A stretch of 64,000 nucleotides of DNA, from the NCBI RefSeq assembly GCF_032401055.1, contig NZ_CP135529.1:2728001-2792000 (forward strand), written 5' to 3'. The position numbers and the translations under genes are program-made. Shown piece by piece: positions 15,687 to 23,480 of the stretch. A model generated the notes under the pieces. It did not search any database. It was not told the origin of the DNA and saw only the letters and a list, made by a program, of their open reading frames with translations. Each line of letters begins with the position of its first letter. Position 1 is the stretch's first letter. The DNA is from Tardiphaga sp. 709. Its GTDB lineage: Bacteria > Pseudomonadota > Alphaproteobacteria > Rhizobiales > Xanthobacteraceae.

Positions 15687-16403
15687 CTACTTCAGCTTCA
15701 GCCACCGCTTCAAATAACGCCGCCTGAATTTCTGCACGGCAAACTGTATGCGCAGCTGCAATTGCGCATGCCCTTTGCGATCGAGCGAGCTCTTGAACAC
15801 GCCGTTGAGCGAGCCTTGCTCCGCCAGCGGCGGTTCTGGCCACAGGAACGGGATGCCCATGGCGGGATCGCCGGTGTTGAAGGCGATGTCGATAGGCTCA
15901 TGCATCGGATGCCGCGCGATCCAGTCAAGTCGCGCCGAGGCCTCGGGCGCACCCAGCACATAGGCTTCCATATTGCGCACGCGATTGCCGGGATAGACGA
16001 TTTGGCCCGGGCGCAACTCCGACGCCGGTGTGTAAAAATTGGTCGCTGCGCCAAGATGCAGAATGCGCGGCCGCGGCCACTTTTCGGCTTCGTCGAGCAC
16101 GCGCTTCAACTGGTCGCAGAAATCCGTCACCAGCAATGCGTCATCCTCGAAGATCAGCGCCAGATCCTGGCCGCGCTCGCGGATGCGCTGCATGGCGACG
16201 ATGTGCTTCAAGGAACAGGATTTCTGCCTCAACGTTAGGTCAGCGCCTTCGGCGAAATAAGCCCGATCGACATCGGAGGTGATCTCGTCGGCATCGAAAT
16301 CCAGCACCCACTCGAACTTGATGCCCGCACGGTCGAGCTCGCGCTGGATATGCTCCGTGCGCTCGGGCAACGACTTGGCATGGATCACATAGGCCGGCAG
16401 CAT
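15687..16403 (-). CDS. Glycosyltransferase family 25 (LPS biosynthesis)
   Basis: 238 residues of the GT25 type: N-terminal AYVIHAKSLPERTEHIQREL, the SCSLKHIVAMQRI segment, and the acidic donor-binding motif ALIFEDDALLV near residue 90. The basic C-terminus (KFRRRYLKRWLKLK) suits attachment to the inner membrane. GT25 enzymes usually add galactose or related sugars to lipooligosaccharide core; the exact sugar cannot be read here. Its stop codon touches that of the convergent O-antigen-ligase-like gene with no space for a terminator, so the transcripts may overlap. Confidence 0.87.
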   Translation of the reverse strand: MLPAYVIHAKSLPERTEHIQRELDRAGIKFEWVLDFDADEITSDVDRAYFAEGADLTLRQKSCSLKHIVAMQRIRERGQDLALIFEDDALLVTDFCDQLKRVLDEAEKWPRPRILHLGAATNFYTPASELRPGQIVYPGNRVRNMEAYVLGAPEASARLDWIARHPMHEPIDIAFNTGDPAMGIPFLWPEPPLAEQGSLNGVFKSSLDRKGHAQLQLRIQFAVQKFRRRYLKRWLKLK

Positions 16404-16583
16404 CGAGGGGTAGGCTCCAGAACATCGCCCGGCACGGTCAGCCAGACAAGAGCCCGTATAAGGTCAAAACCGGCGTGAGGGAATGGCGCGGCAGCGCCGC
16501 CCCAGTTCCCCAATGCACGGATGTGACTTCACTTTGCCGGCGACATGTGAGAGGGCGTGGCGGTATGTCACCGAGACCGCATC

Positions 16584-17081
16584 ATGAGCCTTGAGTCCGT
16601 CCGCGCCTTTCTCACCGCCCACGCCCCCGAATTATCCGTCACCGTTACCGACAAAAGCTCGGCCACGGTCCTTCTCGCCGCCGAGGCGTTGGGCGTCGAA
16701 CCCGGCCAAATCGCCAAGACGCTGTCGGTGCGGGTCGGCGACCGGGTGGTGCTGGTGGTGACCAAGGGTACAGCGCGGCTCGACAATAAGAAGGCACGCG
16801 ATGCACTTGGCGGCAAGCCCCGCATGCTGGGGGCCGACGAGGTCGTTGCTCTCACCGGCCATCCGGTCGGCGGCGTCTGCCCGTTCGGCCTGGCAACGCC
16901 ATTGCAAGTCTACTGCGACGTGTCGCTGAAGGAATTCGCCGAGGTATGGCCGGCGGCGGGCTCGGTCAACAGTTCGATACGGATGTCCCCGGCACGGATG
17001 GCCGAACTGACTGGGGCCAGCTGGGTCGATGTTTGCCAGGAGCCGGCAGCAGTGCAGGAGCAAGCTCCCGCGAGGGGTTGA
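16584..17081 (+). CDS. YbaK/ProX-type aminoacyl-tRNA deacylase
   Basis: 165 residues of the YbaK/prolyl-tRNA-synthetase INS-like editing family, which hydrolyse mischarged tRNAs such as Cys-tRNA(Pro). Visible features are KTLSVRVGDRVVLVVTKG with the conserved Lys of the active site, NKKARDALGGKPRML, and HPVGGVCPFGL, the GGVCPFG loop typical of the family. ATG 16584 is chosen because the family starts here; an ATG nine codons upstream gives unrelated residues. The last ~12 residues are low complexity. It is a single gene. Confidence 0.88.
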   Translation: MSLESVRAFLTAHAPELSVTVTDKSSATVLLAAEALGVEPGQIAKTLSVRVGDRVVLVVTKGTARLDNKKARDALGGKPRMLGADEVVALTGHPVGGVCPFGLATPLQVYCDVSLKEFAEVWPAAGSVNSSIRMSPARMAELTGASWVDVCQEPAAVQEQAPARG

Positions 17082-17513
17082 GGCAGCGAGAATAATTCAC
17101 TGCCGTTCAATGCCGGCAGAGAATAAGCCAACCGCCGTCCGGCGCGAGAGCAGTGCGGGTATTGCTATTTTTGTCGGGGGATCGACTTCCCCCGCGCAAG
17201 GCACGATTTTCCGGGTGTCGTCCCTGAGGACGCTCGGCTGCGCAGCAATATGTGCGGCCCAACCGGACAAGGACCATGCGCTTCAAAGCCCCGTCTCATC
17301 GCCCGCAGTCGTCGAAGACCTGGAAGCAGGTGGTGGCGTCGATCGTGGCCGCAGCTGCAGCCGGACTACAGTCCGCTGGCGCCTGAACGAGCGCTGTAGC
17401 CGTCCGCTGGCGAGCAAACGCCGCTGGCGCCAAGTTCCCGCGTTATCAAAATCTTGAGGGTATATAGCTAGGGTTGCATCCGGCCGTGTGTAAATCGGCG
17501 GGGGGACCTCGAG
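17082..17513. other. 432-base region without a clear gene
   Basis: A weak hairpin (17100-17105 with 17114-17119) follows the YbaK-type gene. A second dyad around 17177-17197 pairs CGGGGG with CCCCCG. From 17340 to 17440 the element CGCTGGCG recurs three times. A possible 36-codon frame is listed separately. Nothing else is recognisable. Confidence 0.5.
17276..17386 (+). CDS. Possible small ORF (36 aa)
   Basis: ATG preceded by AAGGA with short spacing; the product would begin MRFKAPSHRPQSSKTWKQ and end in a hydrophobic, Ala-rich stretch (VASIVAAAAAGLQSAGA). A basic start with a hydrophobic end could be a tiny membrane peptide, or chance in a GC-rich gap. There is no homology I recognise; it is recorded because the region has no other content. 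Confidence 0.2.
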   Translation: MRFKAPSHRPQSSKTWKQVVASIVAAAAAGLQSAGA

Positions 17514-18035
17514 ATGCGGCTCGTGCCGATCACCGACGCCGACAGAAGCTGGGCTTCGCTGAAGTCACAGTGGCGTAAGGCTGCCGAGGCAGCCGAGGAA
17601 GACTTCTCCACTTACACCCAAGGTATTTTCGCGGCTTTGGACCCTGTCATGCAGGGCGGCAAGGGTGGGTTGTACGGTCTCTACGACGGCACCGTTCCGC
17701 AGGCCTTCTGTCAGGTCAGCAAACTTCTGATGCCCAAATTCGAAGGTCCCGTGCTGCGTTGCCGTTTCATGACCGTGTCGCCGACCTACGACTTCGGGAG
17801 TGCCGGTCTCGATAAATACGGACAACTGCTGATCGAGCTGTTTTCCGGCATGATCTGGCTGTCGCGCAACGCCCTTTCCGCCAGCCATATCCAGTTTCAC
17901 CTCCGCAGCCCCGCCGACGCGCAATTCCTCGCCCCATTGCAGGCTCCGGTGCCCAACTCGCCGTTCCAGCGCTTCACCATTAACGGCGCCTGGGTCGAAT
18001 GCGATCTCAGGCTGCCCGAACTCGAAACAATGTAA
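17514..18035 (+). CDS. Hypothetical protein (173 aa)
   Basis: I do not recognise the family. The protein is soluble, begins MRLVPITDADRSWASLKSQW and is balanced in charge. It has a pattern of short beta-type segments (GGLYGLYDGTVPQAFCQVSK, VLRCRFMTVSP, SHIQFHLRSP, FTINGAWVECDLRL), which loosely recalls a GNAT- or autoinducer-synthase-like alpha/beta fold; that is only an impression. A purine-rich GGGGGGACC lies before the ATG. It sits alone between the gap and the FadR-type regulator gene. Confidence 0.75.
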   Translation: MRLVPITDADRSWASLKSQWRKAAEAAEEDFSTYTQGIFAALDPVMQGGKGGLYGLYDGTVPQAFCQVSKLLMPKFEGPVLRCRFMTVSPTYDFGSAGLDKYGQLLIELFSGMIWLSRNALSASHIQFHLRSPADAQFLAPLQAPVPNSPFQRFTINGAWVECDLRLPELETM

Positions 18036-18097
18036 GAGCGTGCAGCGCAATGACGCGTGCCGCAAGCTTGCGCAGCGACATCGGCAATGATAGCCCG

Positions 18098-18116
18098 GTT
18101 GTACGATGACCGGACA
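18098..18116. promoter_or_regulatory. Candidate FadR-type operator overlapping its own regulator's start codon
   Basis: GTTGTACGATGACCGGACA covers the ATG of the regulator (18106). An almost identical sequence, differing at one of 19 positions, lies at 22033-22051 upstream of the TRAP operon. The core TTGTACGA is a near-palindrome around GTAC. Binding here would block translation start or transcription of the regulator gene, that is, autoregulation. Confidence 0.6.
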
Positions 18117-18891
18117 AGCTAAGCCACGCACCAGGCGCAAGACAACCAATGGGGCCGCAGGCACGCCTTTGCTGCGACCGCTCAATCCCGTGCGCCGCCG
18201 TACTGAGGAAGTCGTCGAGCGCATCGCTGCCCAGATCATCGAAGGCCGCTTGCCCGCAGGCGCGCGCCTGCCGACCGAGCAGGCCATGATGGCGGCCATG
18301 GGCGTCAGCCGCACAGTCGTTCGAGAGGCGATTGCGGCACTCCGCGCCCGGGGTCTTGTAACCACCCGGCAAGGCGCCGGTGCCTTCGTCAACAGCGAGC
18401 CCGATCAGCAGCCTTATGCCATCGACCCCGACGGCCTGGGCTCACTTGGCAGCGTGATCGAAATTCTTGAACTGCGCACGGCCGTCGAGATGGAGGCCGC
18501 GGCTATAGCCAGCGAGCGCGCCACCGCTGCCCAGATCCGAGCCATTGCCAAAGCCGCGGCTACCTTCAGCCGCGCGATCGCCAATGGCGACCGTGCGGTG
18601 AAGGAGGATTTCGACTTCCACTTCGCCATTGCTGTCGCCACGCAGAATGCGCGCTTCGTCGGTTTTCTGGAATTCCTCGGCGGCCTCATCATCCCGCGCC
18701 AGAGCATCCGCACCTTCGATGGCAAGGTCGAATTGCAGAAGCGCTATCTCGAGAGCATCGAGAAGGAGCACCAAGTCATCGTCAATGCGATCAGCGCCCG
18801 TTCGCCGCGCAAGGCTCGCGATGCGATGCGCCGGCATTTGCTGAACGGCAAGGAACGCTACAAGCAGCTGTCAGTCGATCCGGTCCAGTAG
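18106..18891 (+). CDS. GntR-family (FadR subfamily) transcriptional regulator
   Basis: 261 residues. The winged helix covers ~30-105: EEVVERIAAQIIEGRLPAGA, LPTEQAMMAAMGVSRTVVRE, and LVTTRQGAGAFV. The all-helical FCD effector domain follows, with ELRTAVEMEAAAIASERAT, the metal/ligand residues in EDFDFHFAIAVATQN, and HQVIVNAISARSPRKARDAM. Such regulators respond to organic or sugar acids. It converges on the TRAP operon, one base separating the stop codons, and the two promoters share an operator-like motif, so it very likely controls that operon and itself. Confidence 0.92.
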   Translation: MTGQAKPRTRRKTTNGAAGTPLLRPLNPVRRRTEEVVERIAAQIIEGRLPAGARLPTEQAMMAAMGVSRTVVREAIAALRARGLVTTRQGAGAFVNSEPDQQPYAIDPDGLGSLGSVIEILELRTAVEMEAAAIASERATAAQIRAIAKAAATFSRAIANGDRAVKEDFDFHFAIAVATQNARFVGFLEFLGGLIIPRQSIRTFDGKVELQKRYLESIEKEHQVIVNAISARSPRKARDAMRRHLLNGKERYKQLSVDPVQ

Positions 18892-18892
18892 C

Positions 18893-20185
18893 TCACCTGA
18901 AGCCGAATGCGTGCGGCAGTGCCATCGAGAACCACGGCACGTAAGTCACCAGCATCAACACGGCGAACATCACCCAGTAAAACGGCCAGATCCCGCGCAT
19001 CACCTCGTCCACCGAGACCTTGCCGATGGCACAGCCGACGAACAGCGTGGTACCGACCGGCGGCGTCAGCAGGCCGATGCCGAGATTGAGCAGCATCACG
19101 ATGCCGAAATGCACGGGGTCGATCCCGAAACTCTTCACCACCGGCAGCAGGATCGGCGTGCAGATCAGCAGCAGTGGCGCGAGATCGAGCGCCGTGCCGA
19201 GGATCAGCAGCATGATATTGAGCCACATCAGCAGCACATATTTGTTCGACGAGATCGCGACGAAGAACTCGGTCATATGCGCCGGCATCCGCATCATCGC
19301 AGCGACATAGCCGAAGCATGACGCGGTCGCGACCAGCGTCAGCACCATCGCTACCGTCTGGAGCGTCCGGTAGGTCAGCATCGGCAGCTCGGACCATTTG
19401 TAATCGCGATAGATAAACATCGTGACGAAGAAGGCCCAGACGCACGCCACAGCGCCAGCCTCGATCGGCGTGAACACGCCTGTAAGAATGCCACCGAGCA
19501 CGATCACCAGCGTGACGATGCCCCAGGTGGCATCCCCCAGCATCTTCAGCGCCTGCTTCACTGGCACCGGCTCGCCCTTCGGATGACCATCGCGATAGGC
19601 AAAGTAGAGACACAACAGCATGATCGCGAAGCCAAGCAGTAGCCCGGGCACGATACCTGCCAGGAACAGGCTGGTGATCGAGACTACGCCGCCGGTCGCC
19701 AGCGAATAGATCACCGCATTGTGGCTCGGCGGCACCAGGATCGCCTGGACCGAAGCGGAGATCGTCACATTGGTGGCGAACACACGTGGATAGCCTTTCG
19801 CAGCCATCTGCGGGATCATTACCGAGCCAATCGCCGACGTATCCGCGACCGACGAGCCGGAGATCCCGGACATGATAGTCGTAGCCAAAATATTGACCTG
19901 GGAGAGGCCGCCGCGGATGCGCGTGAAGCCGACCACGACGGCTGCAAAATCCACCAGCCTTCGCGCCATGCCGCCTTCTGCCATGATGGCGCCGGCCAGC
20001 ACGAAGAACGGCACGGTCAGCATCGACACCTTGCCAACGCCGCTGGAGAGTTGCTGCATCACAGCTGCAACGGGCAGATCGATCCACAGTGCGCCGACCA
20101 GCGCGGAAAGCGCCAGCGCGAAGGCGATCGGCATGCCGACGGCGAAGAACAGACACATGCTGAGCAGAAGAACGGCGATGTCCAT
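18893..20185 (-). CDS. dctM: TRAP transporter large membrane subunit (DctM)
   Basis: 430 residues with about 12 membrane helices, the full DctM length. Typical segments: VPFFVLAGAIMAEGGMARRL, GGLSQVNILATTIMSGISGS, MIPQMAAKGYPRVFATNVTI, VPPSHNAVIYS and TPPVGTTLFVGCAIGK. It forms the Na+-coupled permease core with DctQ and moves the substrate delivered by DctP, usually a C4-dicarboxylate, keto acid or sugar acid. It is the third gene of the dctP-dctQ-dctM operon. The stop is one base from that of the convergent regulator. Confidence 0.95.
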   Translation of the reverse strand: MDIAVLLLSMCLFFAVGMPIAFALALSALVGALWIDLPVAAVMQQLSSGVGKVSMLTVPFFVLAGAIMAEGGMARRLVDFAAVVVGFTRIRGGLSQVNILATTIMSGISGSSVADTSAIGSVMIPQMAAKGYPRVFATNVTISASVQAILVPPSHNAVIYSLATGGVVSITSLFLAGIVPGLLLGFAIMLLCLYFAYRDGHPKGEPVPVKQALKMLGDATWGIVTLVIVLGGILTGVFTPIEAGAVACVWAFFVTMFIYRDYKWSELPMLTYRTLQTVAMVLTLVATASCFGYVAAMMRMPAHMTEFFVAISSNKYVLLMWLNIMLLILGTALDLAPLLLICTPILLPVVKSFGIDPVHFGIVMLLNLGIGLLTPPVGTTLFVGCAIGKVSVDEVMRGIWPFYWVMFAVLMLVTYVPWFSMALPHAFGFR

Positions 20186-20225
20186 GTCGGATTTTCTTTG
20201 TTATGGCTGGAGCTGATCGGCGAAG

Positions 20226-20801
20226 CTAGTCGAGAGGTATGTGTGCGTCGCTGCCATCCTGCGGCGGCGGACCGATGGTCAGTCGTTCGACGACAAAGAG
20301 AAACATCATCGCGCCGGAAACGGGGATCGGCATGTAGGTGATCCCGACGGACAACCAGGGAAATTCATCCACCGAATTGCCCCAGGTGGTCATCACCAGC
20401 TTCATGCCCCAGATCACCATGAACAGTGCCACCGCAGCCATCAGCAACTCGCTGATGAAAGCAGCTACGACACGCGCGTGAGGCGGCAGCAGGTTGGTCC
20501 CTACTGTCATGTTCATGTGGATGCGTTGGCGATAGCAGTTGGCAGCGCCAATAAACGTCACCGCGATGGTCAGCAACACCGCCAGCGGCTCTGGCCACGA
20601 CGCCGCGCTGTTCAAAATGTAACGGGTGTAAACAGCCCAAGGGATAATTGCGGAGATCAGCACAAGCGCCAGGCAAGAAAACACGGCACCGGACCAGTAC
20701 AGTGCGTTCATGGCGCGGCGGAACGCGTAAGCCGCACCATGGCTGGCCGTATCTGCGTGATGATTGGATGCAGCCGGCAGTTTGGAAATAACGTCAGACA
20801 T
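20226..20801 (-). CDS. dctQ: TRAP transporter small membrane subunit (DctQ)
   Basis: 191 residues with four hydrophobic helices: ALYWSGAVFSCLALVLISAI, AVLLTIAVTFIGAANCY, VVAAFISELLMAAVALFMVI and ITYMPIPVSGAMMFLFVVER. A family pattern in the second helix region (GAANCYRQRIHMNMT) matches DctQ. It is required for function of DctM. It starts 40 bases upstream of dctM and ends the dctP-dctQ gap, which carries a perfect 12-bp palindrome at 20841-20868. Confidence 0.92.
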   Translation of the reverse strand: MSDVISKLPAASNHHADTASHGAAYAFRRAMNALYWSGAVFSCLALVLISAIIPWAVYTRYILNSAASWPEPLAVLLTIAVTFIGAANCYRQRIHMNMTVGTNLLPPHARVVAAFISELLMAAVALFMVIWGMKLVMTTWGNSVDEFPWLSVGITYMPIPVSGAMMFLFVVERLTIGPPPQDGSDAHIPLD

Positions 20802-20840
20802 GAAGACCTCAGGTAACGCAACGGAAGCGCTGGCCTATCC

Positions 20841-20868
20841 TGTCGTCCCCGCGAAGGCGGGGACGACA
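20841..20868. repeat. Perfect 12-bp palindrome inside the TRAP operon
   Basis: TGTCGTCCCCGC pairs with 20857-20868 around the loop GAAG. It sits between dctP and dctQ, where a stable stem can protect the dctP message end and so raise binding protein over membrane subunits. Its sequence class matches the dispersed palindromes of this window. Confidence 0.7.
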
Positions 20869-20884
20869 CATTGAGAGCATGCCG

Positions 20885-21889
20885 CTAGCTCACCGCAGCA
20901 ATGCGCTTGGTCATCTCGGCGTATTTCGCACCGTATTTGTCCCACACCGGCTTCACGGCATCGCGGAACGGCTGTTTGTCGATGGACGTGACGATGTCGG
21001 TGCCGACTTCCTTCATCTTGTCCAGCGCGGTCTTCTCCGCCTCATACCAGAGCACGCGCTGCTCGAGCTGCGCTTCCCGGCCGAATTTCTTCAGCAGCGC
21101 CTGATCGTCCGGCGTGAGCTTCGCCCATGACGCTTTCGAGAACACCAGCAATTCCGGAATGATCAGATGCTCAGTCATCGAGAAATACTTGGCGACCTGG
21201 AAATGGTTCTGCGCCACGAAGGATGGCAGATTGTTCTCGGCCCCATCGACGACGCCGGTCTGCATGGCACTAAACACCTGATCGAAGCCCATGGCGACGC
21301 CGTTGCCACCTAGCGCATTCATGGTGTCGATAAACAAGGGATTACCGATCATCCGGATCTTGAGACCCTTGAGATCGGCGAGCGTCTTGATCGGGCGTTT
21401 GCTGTTGTAGATGTTGCGCGAGCCGGCATTCATCCAGCCAAGCGCGACCAGACCGGTTTTTTCATTAGTCGTGATCTTGTTCAGCAGCTCGGTGCCGATC
21501 TCGCCATCGAGGACCGCTTCCATGTGCTTGGAATCGCGAAACACGAACGGCATGTTGAAGACGTTGACGTCATCGACCACGGGGCCGACCGCACCGACAG
21601 AGATACGGGCGATCTGCAGAGCGCCGACCTGGGCCTGCTCGATGGCTTCCTTCTCGCCGCCAAGCTGCATGGAGGGAAACATCTGGATGGTGAGCCGGCC
21701 GCTTGTGGCGGCATCCAGCTTCTTGCCCATGCGGACCACGGATTCGACCGTGGGGTAGCCGAGCGGGTGGACGTCAGAGGCCTTGAGGACCATCTTGGCC
21801 TGCGCCTGCGCAGGCGTGAACCGCCCGAGACCGGTAGCGCCAACCGCGAGCGCGGCCAGTCCGCCTTTGACGACATCTCTTCTCTTCAT
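20885..21889 (-). CDS. dctP: TRAP transporter periplasmic binding protein (DctP)
   Basis: 334 residues. The N-terminus KRRDVVKGGLAALAVG carries a twin-arginine-like motif (RRDVVK) before a hydrophobic stretch and a QAQA cleavage site, suggesting Tat export of a folded protein. The family blocks follow: SDVHPLGYPTVESVVRMGKK, MFPSMQLGGEKEAIEQAQVG, the signature region KGLKIRMIGNPLFIDTMNAL with the carboxylate-clamping Arg, and QTGVVDGAENNLPSF. First gene of the TRAP operon. The promoter region holds the operator-like motif at 22033. Confidence 0.94.
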   Translation of the reverse strand: MKRRDVVKGGLAALAVGATGLGRFTPAQAQAKMVLKASDVHPLGYPTVESVVRMGKKLDAATSGRLTIQMFPSMQLGGEKEAIEQAQVGALQIARISVGAVGPVVDDVNVFNMPFVFRDSKHMEAVLDGEIGTELLNKITTNEKTGLVALGWMNAGSRNIYNSKRPIKTLADLKGLKIRMIGNPLFIDTMNALGGNGVAMGFDQVFSAMQTGVVDGAENNLPSFVAQNHFQVAKYFSMTEHLIIPELLVFSKASWAKLTPDDQALLKKFGREAQLEQRVLWYEAEKTALDKMKEVGTDIVTSIDKQPFRDAVKPVWDKYGAKYAEMTKRIAAVS

Positions 21890-22032
21890 GGACGAAATCC
21901 TCCCTGTGAATTTCCCGATGCGGCGCGTTGGCCATTATTCTGGTTCGCCCCTTTGCGGGGTCGATCTTGTCACAATTCTAGAAGCGTGCCGGCCCGCCGT
22001 CCATCAGCTTGTATCGGCAGCGCACCCCAAAA

Positions 22033-22051
22033 GTTGTACGATGACCCGACA
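22033..22051. promoter_or_regulatory. Candidate FadR-type operator of the TRAP operon
   Basis: GTTGTACGATGACCCGACA, 144 bases upstream of dctP, repeats the motif found over the start of the FadR-type regulator gene at 18098-18116 with a single difference. The shared 14-base core GTTGTACGATGACC occurs at only these two places that I could find, which ties the regulator to the transporter. Confidence 0.6.
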
Positions 22052-22101
22052 TCTAGCACCGACATCGGAGGCCGGCAAGCGCGTGCTCGAGCGGCCGCGC
22101 A

Positions 22102-22113
22102 GAACTAAAGTTC
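22102..22113. promoter_or_regulatory. 12-base palindrome, copy 1 (GAACTAAAGTTC)
   Basis: The palindrome GAACTAAAGTTC (one central A-A pair) lies 125 bases before the hydrolase-OsmC start and recurs exactly at 30474-30485 upstream of the DUF2339 gene. Two identical copies in intergenic DNA suggest a protein-binding site; the protein is unknown. Confidence 0.4.
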
Positions 22114-22237
22114 AACCCGAGGTGCAGCGCGAAGAGAGCGGCATCTCGGCCTCATTTTCGCAGGGGTGTTGGGTACCCGCTGATTGATTGGTTGGAATCG
22201 GTGTAGAGAGAGACATCTGTCACGACAGGAGCCCACC

Positions 22238-23461
22238 GTGCCAACTGAACGCTTTCAATTCCCCGGCGCGGCCGGCCATATGCTGGCGGCGGCGCTCGAC
22301 CTGCCCGATGGCGATGTCCACGCGTACGCGCTGTTCGCGCATTGCTTCACTTGCGGCAAGGATGTGCTCGCGGCGCGGCGTATCTCCGCGGCGCTGACGC
22401 TCAAGGGCATCGCCGTTCTGCGCTTCGACTTCACTGGCCTCGGCTCCAGCGAGGGCGATTTCGCCAATAGCACCTTCTCGTCGAATGTCGCCGATCTCGT
22501 AAAAGCCGCCGACCATTTGCGGGAAATACGCCAGGCACCGGCAATCCTGATCGGCCACAGCCTCGGCGGCGCAGCGATCCTCTCCGCCGCTGAACAGGTG
22601 CCGGAAGCCAAGGCCGTTGTCACCATCGCGGCGCCCTCCGATCCCGCGCATGTCACCGACATGTTCTCCGAACATGTCGACGCGATCCGCGAAAAAGGCG
22701 AGGTCGAGGTCAAGCTCGCCGGTCGGCCATTCAGCATCAAGCGTGAGTTCCTCGACGATATCGCCGAGCACAATCTGATGGCCAAGGTGACCAGGCTCCA
22801 CAAGGCGCTGCTGATCATGCATGCGCCCACCGACGACACAGTGGGCATTGACAACGCCACAAGGATTTTCGTCGCTGCCAAACATCCCAAGAGCTTCGTC
22901 TCGCTGGCCGGTGCCGATCACCTGCTCACGCAAAAGCATGACGCGATCTATGTCGCCGATGTCATCGCGGCCTGGGCCGGGCGCTATCTCAATGCGGTCG
23001 CCATCGCGCCCGTAGCGAGCCTGCCCGATGAGCCACGCAAGGTGGTGGTGAGCGAGACGCGCGCCAGCAAATTCCAGCAGGTCATCACTGTCGGCCCGCA
23101 TCAGATACTCGCCGACGAGCCGATCGCCGCCGGAGGCGAGGACACCGGACCCGGTCCATATGATCTGCTGCTCAGCGCGCTCGGCGCCTGCACCGCGATG
23201 ACCATGCGGCTCTATGCCGAACGCAAGACATTACCGATGGACCACGTCACGGTGACGCTGAACCACAAGAAGATCTACGCCAGGGATTGCGAGGAATGCG
23301 AGACCAAGGACGGCATGCTCGATCAGATCGAGCGCGTCATCACGATCGACGGCAAACTCAACGCCGAGCAGCGCGCAAAGCTCATGGAGATCGCTGACAA
23401 GTGCCCGGTACACCGGACACTAACATCTGAGATCAGGATCGTGACGACAGCAGCAGAGTAA
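22238..23461 (+). CDS. Alpha/beta hydrolase - OsmC fusion protein
   Basis: 407 residues. Residues 1-255 are an alpha/beta hydrolase: YALFAHCFTCGKD, nucleophile elbow LIGHSLGGAA (Ser), acid region MHAPTDDTVGIDN and final His in SLAGADHLLT. Residues 275-405 are an OsmC domain with catalytic cysteines in LLSALGACTAMTMRLY and ADKCPVHRTL. The fusion is a known architecture, thought to join an esterase/thioesterase with a hydroperoxide reductase, but its substrate is unknown. GTG 22238 is preferred because AGGAG lies six bases upstream and the hydrolase fold starts here. Confidence 0.9.
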   Translation: MPTERFQFPGAAGHMLAAALDLPDGDVHAYALFAHCFTCGKDVLAARRISAALTLKGIAVLRFDFTGLGSSEGDFANSTFSSNVADLVKAADHLREIRQAPAILIGHSLGGAAILSAAEQVPEAKAVVTIAAPSDPAHVTDMFSEHVDAIREKGEVEVKLAGRPFSIKREFLDDIAEHNLMAKVTRLHKALLIMHAPTDDTVGIDNATRIFVAAKHPKSFVSLAGADHLLTQKHDAIYVADVIAAWAGRYLNAVAIAPVASLPDEPRKVVVSETRASKFQQVITVGPHQILADEPIAAGGEDTGPGPYDLLLSALGACTAMTMRLYAERKTLPMDHVTVTLNHKKIYARDCEECETKDGMLDQIERVITIDGKLNAEQRAKLMEIADKCPVHRTLTSEIRIVTTAAE

Positions 23462-23480
23462 GCGTGTCGCTGACGCGCCT

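Larger units (their letters stand above)
21890..22237. other. 348-base divergent region between dctP and the hydrolase-OsmC gene
   Basis: Contains the FadR-type motif (22033-22051), the 12-base palindrome GAACTAAAGTTC (22102-22113), and an AGGAG ribosome site for the rightward GTG start. GCCCCTTTGCGGGGTC around 21948 forms a small stem. No gene is evident. Confidence 0.6.

Noticed and set aside
17029-17457. 142-codon frame in the gap after the YbaK-type gene
   Set aside because: No ribosome site, Ser/Arg-rich shadow-like sequence and no recognisable domain.
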